A stretch of 57,110 bases of DNA. It comes from Actinomycetota bacterium (GTDB lineage: Bacteria > Actinomycetota > Geothermincolia > Geothermincolales > RBG-13-55-18). Each line of letters begins with the position of its first letter. The stretch's first letter is position 1. The stretch covers positions 1 through 57,110 of the forward strand of contig JABLXL010000020.1 of assembly GCA_013178005.1 (NCBI GenBank), given 5' to 3'. The notes under the pieces were generated by a model that did not search any database, was not told where the DNA came from, and worked only from the letters and a program-made list of their open reading frames with translations. This document shows, in pieces, positions 50,061-57,110 of the stretch. The translations under genes were made by a program, and so were the position numbers.

Positions 50061-50470
50061 CGTCTCTGAGGCGCTGTATCATGGGGGCTGCCATGCCGGT
50101 CGGAGAGGCGATGCGGAAAGGAGGTGGAGCGGCTTGAGGATAATGGCGAGGGTGCCCGCGGTTCCTGTGCTTATTTTGCTGCTCTTTGCGCTCGCGGCGT
50201 CTCCGGGGAGCTGTATCATGGGGGTTGCCGTGCCGGTCGGAGAGGCGATGCGGAAAGGAGGGAGCGCCTCGAGGATAAGGGCGAGAGCCTCTGTAGTACA
50301 GGCGCTTGTATTCGCGATTTTTTACGCTCATGGTGTCTCTGGGAAGCTGTACCATGGAAGTCAACGAGCAGGCCGCAATGTTACGCGGAAAGGAGGTGGG
50401 GCGCCTTGAGGACGAGGATGAGAACGCTCGCGGTGCCGGCCCTAATATTGCTGATCTTCGTGTTCGTGAC
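50061..50470. repeat. About 137-bp tandem repeat of a lipoprotein gene start, three copies
   Basis: CTGTATC/CTGTACC marks 50074, 50211 and 50347, giving 137 and 136 bp spacing. Each unit contains ATGCGGAAAGGAGG or its equivalent (a strong ribosome site), a start-like TTGAGGA or CTCGAGG, an AGGGCGAG-type basic stretch and then a hydrophobic segment. The innermost unit is the working start of the GerMN lipoprotein. The middle unit has lost the start codon. The outer unit keeps TTG and a plausible signal peptide. Confidence 0.92.
50134..50409 (+). pseudogene. Relic lipoprotein start with signal peptide
   Basis: From TTG, eight bases after GGAGGT, this reads 91 codons: RIMARVPAVPVLILLLFALA, then ASPGSC (lipobox-like), then the next repeat unit in another frame. 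It is the outermost copy of the repeated lipoprotein start and has no mature domain. It may still be translated into a short lipid-anchored peptide, but a decayed duplicate is the simpler reading. Confidence 0.45.
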
Positions 50471-51035
50471 AGCTTCAACGTGTGGCTGCGGTGAACCGGG
50501 GGAGAAAAAAAACACTGATAATTCTGCAGAAAACGGCGAGGCACAAGGCGGAGGAGACAATGGTCCTGGAGGTGGAACGACTTCCGAGGTTACCCTCTAT
50601 TTTCGCTACGATACCCCCGAGAAGTCCTGGCTGGCCCCGGAAAAACGGGAGATCGACGCCGCCGATCCGTGCCGAGCCGCCATGGCGGCCCTCATCTCCG
50701 GTCCCATGCCGGGCTCCTCCCTGAAACCGGTGTTGCCGGATACGGTGTCTGTCCTCGGGGTCGCCCTGGAGGGCGGGGTATGCACGGTCGACCTCAGCAA
50801 AGAGGTCCTGACCGACGCCAGCAAGGTCGGCGCCGGCGCCACCAGCGAGATGCTGGCCCTCGCAGCCATCGCCGACACCTTGACCGGGATCCAGGGAGTG
50901 GAAAAGGTGAGGCTGCTCGTGGAGGGGCAGCAGAGCGGCATGGTGGAAGGTCGCTTCGTGGAGGACTTCTGGGGGCATGTCGGATTGCCGGAATTCCTGG
51001 AGAGAAACGAGGAGGTCATCTTCAAGGAAGTTTGA
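50406..51035 (+). CDS. GerMN-domain lipoprotein
   Basis: 209 residues. A signal peptide (RTLAVPALILLIFVFVTA) ends in a lipobox-like STCGC, so it is probably lipid-anchored outside the membrane. After a Gly/Asn-rich linker the GerMN domain begins with VTLYFRYDTPEKSWLAPEKREI and includes VSVLGVALEGGVCTVDLSKEV and EMLALAAIADTLTGIQGVEKVRLLVEG, as in GerM and LpqB-type proteins linked to the cell wall. The TTG start lies eight bases after GGAGGT. Both its start and its stop are echoed outside the gene. Confidence 0.85.
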   Translation: MRTRMRTLAVPALILLIFVFVTASTCGCGEPGEKKNTDNSAENGEAQGGGDNGPGGGTTSEVTLYFRYDTPEKSWLAPEKREIDAADPCRAAMAALISGPMPGSSLKPVLPDTVSVLGVALEGGVCTVDLSKEVLTDASKVGAGATSEMLALAAIADTLTGIQGVEKVRLLVEGQQSGMVEGRFVEDFWGHVGLPEFLERNEEVIFKEV

Positions 51036-51380
51036 GCTTCCGGTGCTTAAAAAGCGGGGTTTCTCTGTTCTTCAGCGGAGAGGAGGCCGTCTTCAAGGAA
51101 GGTTGAGCCGCCGGCTTTCACGCCAAAACCTTACCTCGGCTTTGCGACTCGAATGCAGAGGTCTTAATTCAAGGAAAGTTGAGCTTCCGATGCTCGTAAG
51201 AGCGGGTTTCCTCTGTTTTTCAGTGGGAAAGAAGACGTTTTCAATGAAGGTCAAGCCGCCGGCGTTCGCGCCGTCTCGGCCCACGTAGACCGTAAATGCT
51301 TCATGGAGTCTTTTTCCAGGGAGGTCGATCCAGAGGCATTCGTGCATGCGGGGTTTCCTCCGCTTTTGCGGCCGGGATGA
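51012..51380. repeat. Five-copy, 71-76 bp echo of the GerMN gene stop
   Basis: TTCAAGGAAG then TTTGAGC at the gene end (51021) recurs at 51092, 51168, 51240 and 51314 with spacings 71, 76, 72 and 74. Copies two and three keep TTGAGC, and copies four and five drift to TCAAGC and TCGATC. GCGGGTTTCCTCTG-like sequence follows in copies one, three and five but not two and four, which instead share GCCGCCGGC. The alternation suggests a two-unit duplication on top of a single-unit one. Confidence 0.85.
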
Positions 51381-51467
51381 GCGGGTCGCCCCCGACGAGG
51401 CTTTGGGCGCCTCCTTGAACCTCCCGCGGGAAGGAATCCCTCGCCCTGCCGGTTGACGGAAAGGGCT

Positions 51468-52250
51468 TCAGCTCCCCTTCAGCTTCGAGAGCGCTCTCTC
51501 CAGCTCCGGATCAAGGGCCTTATAGGCGACGTCGTTGAGGTGCGAATCGTAGGGGTCGGCGGCGTACTCCGGCCTGAGCCAGCCGTCAGGGGTCACGAGG
51601 ATGTCGTAGAGGTCCACCACCACGACCCGCCCCGGGTTGGCCTCCGCCAGGTCCTCCAGGTAGGCGTTGTACTCCCGCTGGTTCTCCACCAGCCACTCGT
51701 CGCAGTACTCGCGCACCACGGGAAGGGCGTTTCCCAGCAGCAGGGCGACGTTGCCCTTCTCCATGGCGGCGTTCACCACTTCCCTGACCACACCCTTGTT
51801 CCTCTCCAGGTTCGCCTCCGCGTTTTCCCGGTCTCCCCCCTCGAAATCCGCAAAACACAGCTTGAAGAAAACCACGCCGCCTCCCCGGCCTGAGACCTCA
51901 TCGATGACCTCCCGGGCCGTGCCGGCGATACCGGGAGGGGAGTCCATCTCATGGTAAATCATGGAGAACCCACGGAAGCTCGCGGAGTCCTCGTAGTCCC
52001 AACCCCATCCCCAGTGCTCGAACCAACCTCCCAGCACCGACCGGCCGCACATATGAACCTCCCGGCCGTACGCTGCCGTCTCCCGCGAATCCGCGTCCTT
52101 CCGCTCCACAGCCTCGCCGCCTGTCTTCCCCTCTTCCCCCGCCGGGAAACCCCTTTTAGAAACCCCGTTGCCGCACCCCAGGCAGGCTACCAACACCGCC
52201 ACCACCAGCACCAGCGCGGGAAATCCCACCACCTTACGAGCAGCGCGCAT
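51468..52250 (-). CDS. SGNH/GDSL-like lipoprotein
   Basis: 260 residues. A signal peptide (VVGFPALVLVVAVLVAC) ends in a lipobox with Cys at either LVAC or CLGC. The body reads HMCGRSVLGGWFEHWGW, with the likely nucleophile Ser in a GxSxxGG block, and later LLGNALPVVREYC, VVVDLYDILV and DPYDSHLND, the Asp-x2-His pair that closes SGNH catalytic sites. Probably an outer esterase or acyl-modifying enzyme of wall polymers. The block I arginine and middle blocks are only loosely matched. Confidence 0.7.
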   Translation of the reverse strand: MRAARKVVGFPALVLVVAVLVACLGCGNGVSKRGFPAGEEGKTGGEAVERKDADSRETAAYGREVHMCGRSVLGGWFEHWGWGWDYEDSASFRGFSMIYHEMDSPPGIAGTAREVIDEVSGRGGGVVFFKLCFADFEGGDRENAEANLERNKGVVREVVNAAMEKGNVALLLGNALPVVREYCDEWLVENQREYNAYLEDLAEANPGRVVVVDLYDILVTPDGWLRPEYAADPYDSHLNDVAYKALDPELERALSKLKGS

Positions 52251-52393
52251 TTCCTCACCTTCCTCATATAACCTGGCCGAAACAGGCACGCCCGGGCCAT
52301 CGCCCGCGGCGCCGAGGAACACTTGCCCACGGGAATACCCCGCGGATTCTAGTATAATGTTTAAGGTCCGCCTGGGGACAAGGAGGTTAGATT

Positions 52394-54397
52394 TTGGGGC
52401 CGAACCGCGTAAACGTCACGGGCACGGCTTTCCTCGTTCTCCTCTCCGCGTTTACGGTCCTCGCCGCCATGGCGTGCGGCCTTTGCCCGCAGCCGGCACG
52501 GGGCCAGGGAGAAACACCGCCGCCCCACACCGGCCCCATCGATCCCGCGGCAGGCGCCTGGATCGCCTACCGCGTGGAGAGGACGAAACCGGACCGAACC
52601 GGCCCTGAGCTCTTCTCTCTCCGCGTCGAATACGGCTTCCTTCCCGGTGAGCCCCTTACGGAGATGAGCGTGCGTGCCGGCGCGGTGGAAACGGACGTGC
52701 AGGGACGCGTCACGGCGTCGCGTTCCTTCGTCGTCGACACCGTCGACCGCAGCTACACCGACCGCGATTCGGGCGAGGAAGGGTACTGGCCGTACTGGCT
52801 TGCTCCCGGACTGCGGAAAGGCGAAATGGCCACCGTAGGCGACATGGCCCACCTCACCGCCGAGGAAGTCCAGGATTACGAGTTCAAAGGCCTCAAGCTG
52901 AGGGCGGTCAAGCTGGCCGGCGGGGGCCTGGAGGTCCTGGCCGAGCAACGAACGGGGCTCGTCCTGCAACTCAAGCGGGATGGCGGCGATTCGCTGACCA
53001 TCGAGGACACCAACATGCTGGCCCAGTACCCGGCCTGGGTATACGCCCCGGACGCGTCGTCTCTGGGCGAGTCGCTTTCGGCCCTGGAGGAGGAATACCC
53101 GGATCTCGTGGAGGTCAGTTCCCTGGGAAAGTCTTCCAGGGGCAGGGACGTGTGGATGGCCCGCGTCACGGACTTCGCTTCCGAGGAGGATAAACGTTCC
53201 GTGCTCCTGGTAGCCGGCATGGAGGGCGACGCACCGGAGGGAAGCGCGTTGCTCCTCGATTTCCTGGACGAATTCCTGGCACGGGCGAGATCGGAAGAAG
53301 GGCTGGCACGAACCCTGGAGGGCCTGACCCTCTACGTCCTGCCGCTCCTCAACCCCGACGGCATGCAGAGATGGTTGGCCATGCCGGATCCCCGTGAAAG
53401 CGTCACCCTGGAGAACCAGGCGCCGCGTAACGCGCGGCTGGTGAACATCGACCGCAATTTCGACACCAGGTGGAAAGAGGCGGACCGCGACCCCGAATCA
53501 GCGGACTACGGGGGGCCGTCGGCGTTTTCCGAACCGGAGAGCTCTTTGCTCCGCGACCTCATGGAGGATATAGGCTTCGATATCTACGTAAACATCCACA
53601 CCGGGAAAGACCTCGTCACCGCCCCGTGGAACTGGAGCGAAAACCCTTCCGACAACCCGGAATCGCCGTTCTACCGGGAGGTGCTCGCCGATATAACGCG
53701 GGACCTGCCCCTGCAGTCCGTCATGGGACCCGACCGCCCTGCCTTCGGAGGCTCATCCACCGACTGGGCTTATGGCGGCGGGGGAGCCTCATCGCCTGCC
53801 TGTTTCGAGTTCCATCTCCGCCGTCCTTCCCCGGAAGGCGGCGCTTCGGGCGAGGGGGGAGAGTACTCCATGGCCCGGGAGGAACGGGGCTTCATCTCCC
53901 TTTACCAGCCCCAGGTCAAGGCAATCTACCGCCTCGTCGAGAACCTGCACTCCTACGTGGGCGTGGAGATCTCCTCGCCCGAACTGGGAGCGGAGATCAA
54001 CGTGCCCGTGGACGTCAGGGTGCAGGTGAGGGTTACCGGCATAAGGCCGCTTCCCGATGCCAGGGTGCGTCTGGTCCTCCCGGATCAGAGCGTGTTCAAG
54101 TTTTCCGGCGGCTCCCAAAAGGAGGTGGCCCTTGGGGACCTCTCGCCTGGCGCCGACATGGAAGCGGCGTGGAGCCTGGAGGGAAAGGCCAGGGGCAGAG
54201 AGGAATTGAAGGTGGTGCTCGAATCCTCTTACCCGGAATACGACCGCATTCCGGGCACCTTCATATCCAGCGTGAACATCCGTGTCTCCACGCAACGCAC
54301 CTGGATCGTTATCCTGCTCCTCTCCGTTTCCATGGTGATCGTACTCGTCTTCATCGCGTTTTCCATCCGCAAACAGCGCAGGGCGGAAAAGGGGTGA
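52394..54397 (+). CDS. Membrane-anchored M14 carboxypeptidase-like protein, first zinc motif missing
   Basis: 667 residues: a signal peptide, an N-terminal beta region (50-210), an M14 fold (about 220-520), Ig-like strands, and a C-terminal helix (TWIVILLLSVSMVIVLVFIAF) ending in KQRRAEKG inside the cell. The M14 marks LNPDGMQR (319-326), NIDRNFDTRW and NIHTGKD (third ligand His402) are present. The HxxE that holds zinc is replaced at VAGMEGDAPEG: Glu277 and Ala280 stand where His and Glu belong. Peptidase activity is doubtful. It could be a binding pseudoenzyme or use another metal arrangement. The TTG start follows AAGGAGG. Confidence 0.8.
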   Translation: MGPNRVNVTGTAFLVLLSAFTVLAAMACGLCPQPARGQGETPPPHTGPIDPAAGAWIAYRVERTKPDRTGPELFSLRVEYGFLPGEPLTEMSVRAGAVETDVQGRVTASRSFVVDTVDRSYTDRDSGEEGYWPYWLAPGLRKGEMATVGDMAHLTAEEVQDYEFKGLKLRAVKLAGGGLEVLAEQRTGLVLQLKRDGGDSLTIEDTNMLAQYPAWVYAPDASSLGESLSALEEEYPDLVEVSSLGKSSRGRDVWMARVTDFASEEDKRSVLLVAGMEGDAPEGSALLLDFLDEFLARARSEEGLARTLEGLTLYVLPLLNPDGMQRWLAMPDPRESVTLENQAPRNARLVNIDRNFDTRWKEADRDPESADYGGPSAFSEPESSLLRDLMEDIGFDIYVNIHTGKDLVTAPWNWSENPSDNPESPFYREVLADITRDLPLQSVMGPDRPAFGGSSTDWAYGGGGASSPACFEFHLRRPSPEGGASGEGGEYSMAREERGFISLYQPQVKAIYRLVENLHSYVGVEISSPELGAEINVPVDVRVQVRVTGIRPLPDARVRLVLPDQSVFKFSGGSQKEVALGDLSPGADMEAAWSLEGKARGREELKVVLESSYPEYDRIPGTFISSVNIRVSTQRTWIVILLLSVSMVIVLVFIAFSIRKQRRAEKG

Positions 54398-54717
54398 CGG
54401 GGGCTGTTCCGCGCGCCACCAACGAAAGAATGTTCATCGGGAACATCACGTAAGAGCCCCACGGCGGCGAGGCGGAACACAAGCCAGAAAAGCTTAACTC
54501 CGTGTACGATGAAAGGACGGGATATAGGAAGAACGAAGGCCGGCCAGAAACGTGAACGGTACGAAAAGGTCTCACGCGCCATGAACGATGAAACGGCCAC
54601 GCGAAACTCCATGGCGGAAAACCCCAACAGCGCATGCGGGCGGGTAGGCATGGAGACGAAAAGGGTGATAACACCGCGGCCATGCGCGCGACGCGGGAGG
54701 GGGAGGGCCACAGGGAC
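54398..54717. other. 320-base spacer, no gene seen
   Basis: ACGATGAAAGG near 54506 and ACGATGAAACGG near 54587 are about 81 bp apart and may be a very decayed repeat. No strong promoter is evident before the next gene. Several in-frame starts of the hydrolase fall at its right edge. Confidence 0.3.
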
Positions 54718-55521
54718 ATGGCGGTAGACGCCGCCAGCGACGTCAACGCCTCCCTGCCGCGCGGGGTGATGTTCGCCGCCTATACCGTCCCCACGAGGGA
54801 ATACGCCCTCTCCTGTGAGGACGGCTCGACCATACACGCCCTGCGCCTGGGCCTGGAGCCGGCGCGGGCGGTGATCCTATGCCACGGCTTCGGCGGCAAC
54901 AAGAATATCCGCGACTTCGTGGCCCTTGCCCAGGACCTCTCGCTGAGATATTGCGTGTACACCTTCGACTTCCGCGGACACGGGCTCTCTCCGGGACGCT
55001 CGACCTTCGGTTACCGTGAGACCTTGGACCTGGACGCGGTGGTGCGCCTTGCGCGACAGGATGGGAACCGGCGGGTGGCGGTGGTGGGGTTTTCCATGGG
55101 AGGGGTGGTTGCCATGCGCTACGCCGCACTTCACGGGGGCCTCGACGCGGTGGTCGCCGTCAGCGTTCCGGCGGACATCGCCACCGCCCGCGCGCCGGGA
55201 GCTCGGCTCATCCGCGCCCTCATGGGCAACCCACTGGGAAGGGCGTTGGCGGCGAGGCGTTACGGCGTGAGGGTGAGCGGCGAATGGAAGAGGCAGGCGG
55301 CCCCAGCTGACTTGGTCAAGTTGATCGCGCCGCAGCCCCTCACCATCATCCAGGGAGAGGACGATTTTATCTTCGAGGTCGAGCAGGCCCACGAGCTCGC
55401 CCGCCGCGCCGGGGACGGCTGCCGCCTGAAGACCTTCCCCGACTTCGGGCACGCCGAGCAGGGCTACGGGCCCCGCCTGGTGGAGTACCTGCTCGAGGTG
55501 CTGGAAGAGGACTTGGGCTGA
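54718..55521 (+). CDS. Alpha/beta hydrolase
   Basis: About 267 residues. LCHGFGGNKNIRDF forms the oxyanion hole, GFSMGG holds the nucleophile Ser, GEDDFIF the acid and FGHAEQG the His, so the full triad is present. YTFDFRGHGLSPG is the usual strand-turn. Related proteins are esterases, lysophospholipases or acyl transferases; the substrate is unclear. The start is uncertain: this ATG follows GGAGGG by ten bases, while an ATG 36 bases earlier lacks a good site. No signal peptide. Confidence 0.85.
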   Translation: MAVDAASDVNASLPRGVMFAAYTVPTREYALSCEDGSTIHALRLGLEPARAVILCHGFGGNKNIRDFVALAQDLSLRYCVYTFDFRGHGLSPGRSTFGYRETLDLDAVVRLARQDGNRRVAVVGFSMGGVVAMRYAALHGGLDAVVAVSVPADIATARAPGARLIRALMGNPLGRALAARRYGVRVSGEWKRQAAPADLVKLIAPQPLTIIQGEDDFIFEVEQAHELARRAGDGCRLKTFPDFGHAEQGYGPRLVEYLLEVLEEDLG

Positions 55522-55539
55522 GGGGCATGCAGGGCGGCG

Positions 55540-55650
55540 AACAGTCTCCTTGACCATCGGCGGTCAATGCGGAAGTAAAACGCGAACAGAGTGCGATTGA
55601 TGTATTTGACAGACTAACAGTCCCCTTGACCATCGGCGGTCAACGCGGGG
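55540..55650. repeat. 76-bp repeat carrying an 18-bp palindrome twice
   Basis: TTGACC-N6-GGTCAA occurs at 55550-55567 and again at 55626-55643. Both have the same inner six bases, are preceded by ACAGTC-CC, and are followed by CGCGG or TGCGG. Between them lies GTATTTGACAGAC. The spacer is between two converging genes, so a promoter operator is not expected, although the symmetric site looks like a dimer-binding motif. The rest of this 297-base gap shows no gene. Confidence 0.85.
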
Positions 55651-55818
55651 TTATGGGTGCCGGCGCGCCAAGGAGGCGCGCAAAGGAGGCGAGCCCGGTT
55701 TCTCGCTTGGGATAAGGACTGCGATGGAAGCACACGGGCAACCAGGTGCCGTTTGGAGAAGATCGCCTTATCGCATGGTTATGGACTCAAGCCCCTTGCG
55801 CGGCCCCGTTCCGGCCGG

Positions 55819-57021
55819 TCAAGATCCCTCCACCACCTCGAAGAGGACCTTCTCCAGCTCCTCCACCCCCTTTTCCCACGAAAAACACTCTACCGCCATC
55901 TCCCTCGCCCTCTCCCCCAACAACTCGCACATGCCCTCGTCATCCAGCAGTCGCACCACCGCGTCGGCGAACTTCACGGGGTCGTCGGCTATGATCATCT
56001 CCCTGCCGCTCTCCGCGTCCACCCCCTCCGCCCCCAGTGAAGTGGTGACGATGGGCAACCCCATGGACATGGCCTCAAGGATCTTGCCCCTGAAGCCGCC
56101 CCCGATGCGCACCGGGTTGACGAAGACCTTGCTCCGCTCGAAGTAGGGTCGCACGTCCTCCACCGTGCCCGTCACTATCACCGAGGGATCTCGACGCGCG
56201 ATGTCCAACAGGTCCGGCGTGGGGTCCTTCCCCACCACGTAGAAGAGCGCCTCCGGGACCCTATCCCTCACTTGAGGCCAGACGTTGGCGTGGAACCACA
56301 CCACCGCGTCACGGTTGGGGTCGTGGGGATAGTTGCCCAGGAACATCACCGCCCGTTCTTTTGCGCATTCCCCCGAGGCGCAGAAATGCTCCACGTCCAC
56401 GCCGTGGGGCACCACGGAGATATTCAGGTCGGGGCGGATGTCCAACAGCTCCTGTTTACCCTGCGGGGTGAGCACCAGGACGCGGTCGGCGTCGGCGTAC
56501 ATGTCGAACTCGAACTTCTTCAGGCCCTTCATGTTGACGAGCGCTGAGAGCCCCTCGCGCGAGAAGCGCTGCACCCGCCATGCCTTGCGCCGGGCCAGGT
56601 AATAACATTCGTGCACGGACATCACGCGCTTGATGCCCTCCAGGTCGGGGTTGCGGAAGAGGTACTGCGCCACCATGGAGTACTCCGAGACCACCACGTC
56701 GTAATGGGCGCTTCCGACCATGTCCCGCAGCGTCGCGTACATATCGGGGGAGTAGTTGTTGAGGAAATAGATGGGTATGGGAGAGAAGAAGAAGTCCCAT
56801 GCCTTGCGGAAAGGGTTACGGTAAACCGGCATGGGCACCCCCCGGAAGTCGCGACAGTAGCGCGCCACCGTCTCCACGTGGTCCCATTCGTCCGGGGACA
56901 CGAAAGAGAGGAGGGATACGTTATGCCTCTGTGATAGGATGCGCACGCGGTTGTATATGATGATGGGTCCGCCTATCACCTTCTCGTGGGGAAGGGTCTT
57001 GCAGATGAAAAGGATTTCCAT
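55819..57021 (-). CDS. GT4-family glycosyltransferase
   Basis: 400 residues with two Rossmann halves. The N-terminal acceptor half opens MEILFICKTLPHEKVIGGP. The donor half has VMFLGNYPHDPNRDAVVWF, VTGTVEDVRPYFERS, and GGFRGKILEAMSMGLPIVTT with the E-x7-E type pair that holds the sugar nucleotide. Probably acts in polysaccharide or glycolipid synthesis. The ATG follows GGGAGGAGT. Its 5' end is repeated upstream at the window edge, and more envelope genes may follow to the right. Confidence 0.88.
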   Translation of the reverse strand: MEILFICKTLPHEKVIGGPIIIYNRVRILSQRHNVSLLSFVSPDEWDHVETVARYCRDFRGVPMPVYRNPFRKAWDFFFSPIPIYFLNNYSPDMYATLRDMVGSAHYDVVVSEYSMVAQYLFRNPDLEGIKRVMSVHECYYLARRKAWRVQRFSREGLSALVNMKGLKKFEFDMYADADRVLVLTPQGKQELLDIRPDLNISVVPHGVDVEHFCASGECAKERAVMFLGNYPHDPNRDAVVWFHANVWPQVRDRVPEALFYVVGKDPTPDLLDIARRDPSVIVTGTVEDVRPYFERSKVFVNPVRIGGGFRGKILEAMSMGLPIVTTSLGAEGVDAESGREMIIADDPVKFADAVVRLLDDEGMCELLGERAREMAVECFSWEKGVEELEKVLFEVVEGS

Positions 57022-57110
57022 ACTCCTCCCTTCGCTTGCCAAGCCGTGCGGCAAACCGCCGCTGCTACGAGCCTTTGATGATGGATCCGCCTATCACCTT
57101 CTCGTGGGGA
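56958..57110. repeat. 118-bp echo of the glycosyltransferase start, cut by window edge
   Basis: The coding block at 56958-56992 recurs at 57076-57110 with a single difference in 35 bases (GGGTCC against GGATCC). On the minus strand the upstream copy encodes PHEKVIGGSIIKGS and then a stop, matching codons 11-19 of the gene. The copy continues beyond the window, so it could also belong to a paralogous neighbour gene. Confidence 0.85.

Noticed and set aside
51012-51380. CRISPR-like array, because five spaced similar blocks occur
   Set aside because: The whole unit is repeated with divergence. There are no constant repeats with unique spacers and no cas genes.

Overview
This is high-GC bacterial DNA in which genes read in both directions and most coding space is ordinary housekeeping. 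Three things suggest a deep-branching Actinomycetota. The dnaK-hsp20-grpE-dnaJ-hspR-clpB cluster carries its own HspR repressor and an HspR-type (HAIR) operator on the dnaK promoter. There is a Spo0H-like sigma factor. GTG and TTG starts behind strong Shine-Dalgarno (SD) sequences are common. The phylum is an inference from gene content, not a measured placement.

Layout. Positions 1-11150 hold a leftward purine block: purA, purD, purE, purB, purS, purQ, purL, purF and purM (purM is cut by the window edge). Together they cover PRPP to phosphoribosylamine, the FGAR amidotransferase as a three-subunit PurSQL complex, AIR and CAIR formation, both PurB steps and the first committed step to AMP. 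Positions 11650-18000 hold a COG2509-type flavoprotein, a large secreted beta-propeller/TIG protein with a Cys-hydrophobic-Arg C-terminal sorting-like tail, and a protein made of two repeats of an unknown CxxC domain. Positions 18300-26000 are the heat-shock cluster. Positions 26200-31000 hold a UbiA prenyltransferase, a degenerate UDG-like Fe-S protein, the sigma factor and a CoA-transferase. Positions 31100-40400 hold small membrane proteins, a membrane-anchored CrtI-like flavoprotein that overlaps a metallophosphoesterase gene, a lone receiver protein, a B12-type radical SAM protein and a DUF72 protein. Positions 40400-49900 hold a HEPN-like protein, a DapF homologue lacking both catalytic cysteines, FmdE, a two-domain VOC protein, DUF2804, a zinc-ribbon membrane protein and two tandem PHP-domain paralogues. 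Positions 50000-57110 are largely cell-envelope genes: a GerMN lipoprotein, an SGNH-like lipoprotein, an anchored M14-like protein missing its first zinc motif, an alpha/beta hydrolase and a GT4 glycosyltransferase.

The most unusual feature is in the spacers. At about sixteen places the DNA next to a gene start or gene stop is repeated in tandem one to four times, usually as decayed partial copies. The clearest cases are clpB (80 identical bases), the propeller protein tail, the GerMN lipoprotein (start three times, stop five times), a PHP gene stop (three times), purA (three times) and the glycosyltransferase start at the right edge. Many unit lengths fall between 71 and 77 bp. I call these gene-end echoes. 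They account for most spacers longer than 300 bp and I know of no named element that matches them.

No rRNA, convincing tRNA, CRISPR array, transposase or phage gene was seen.
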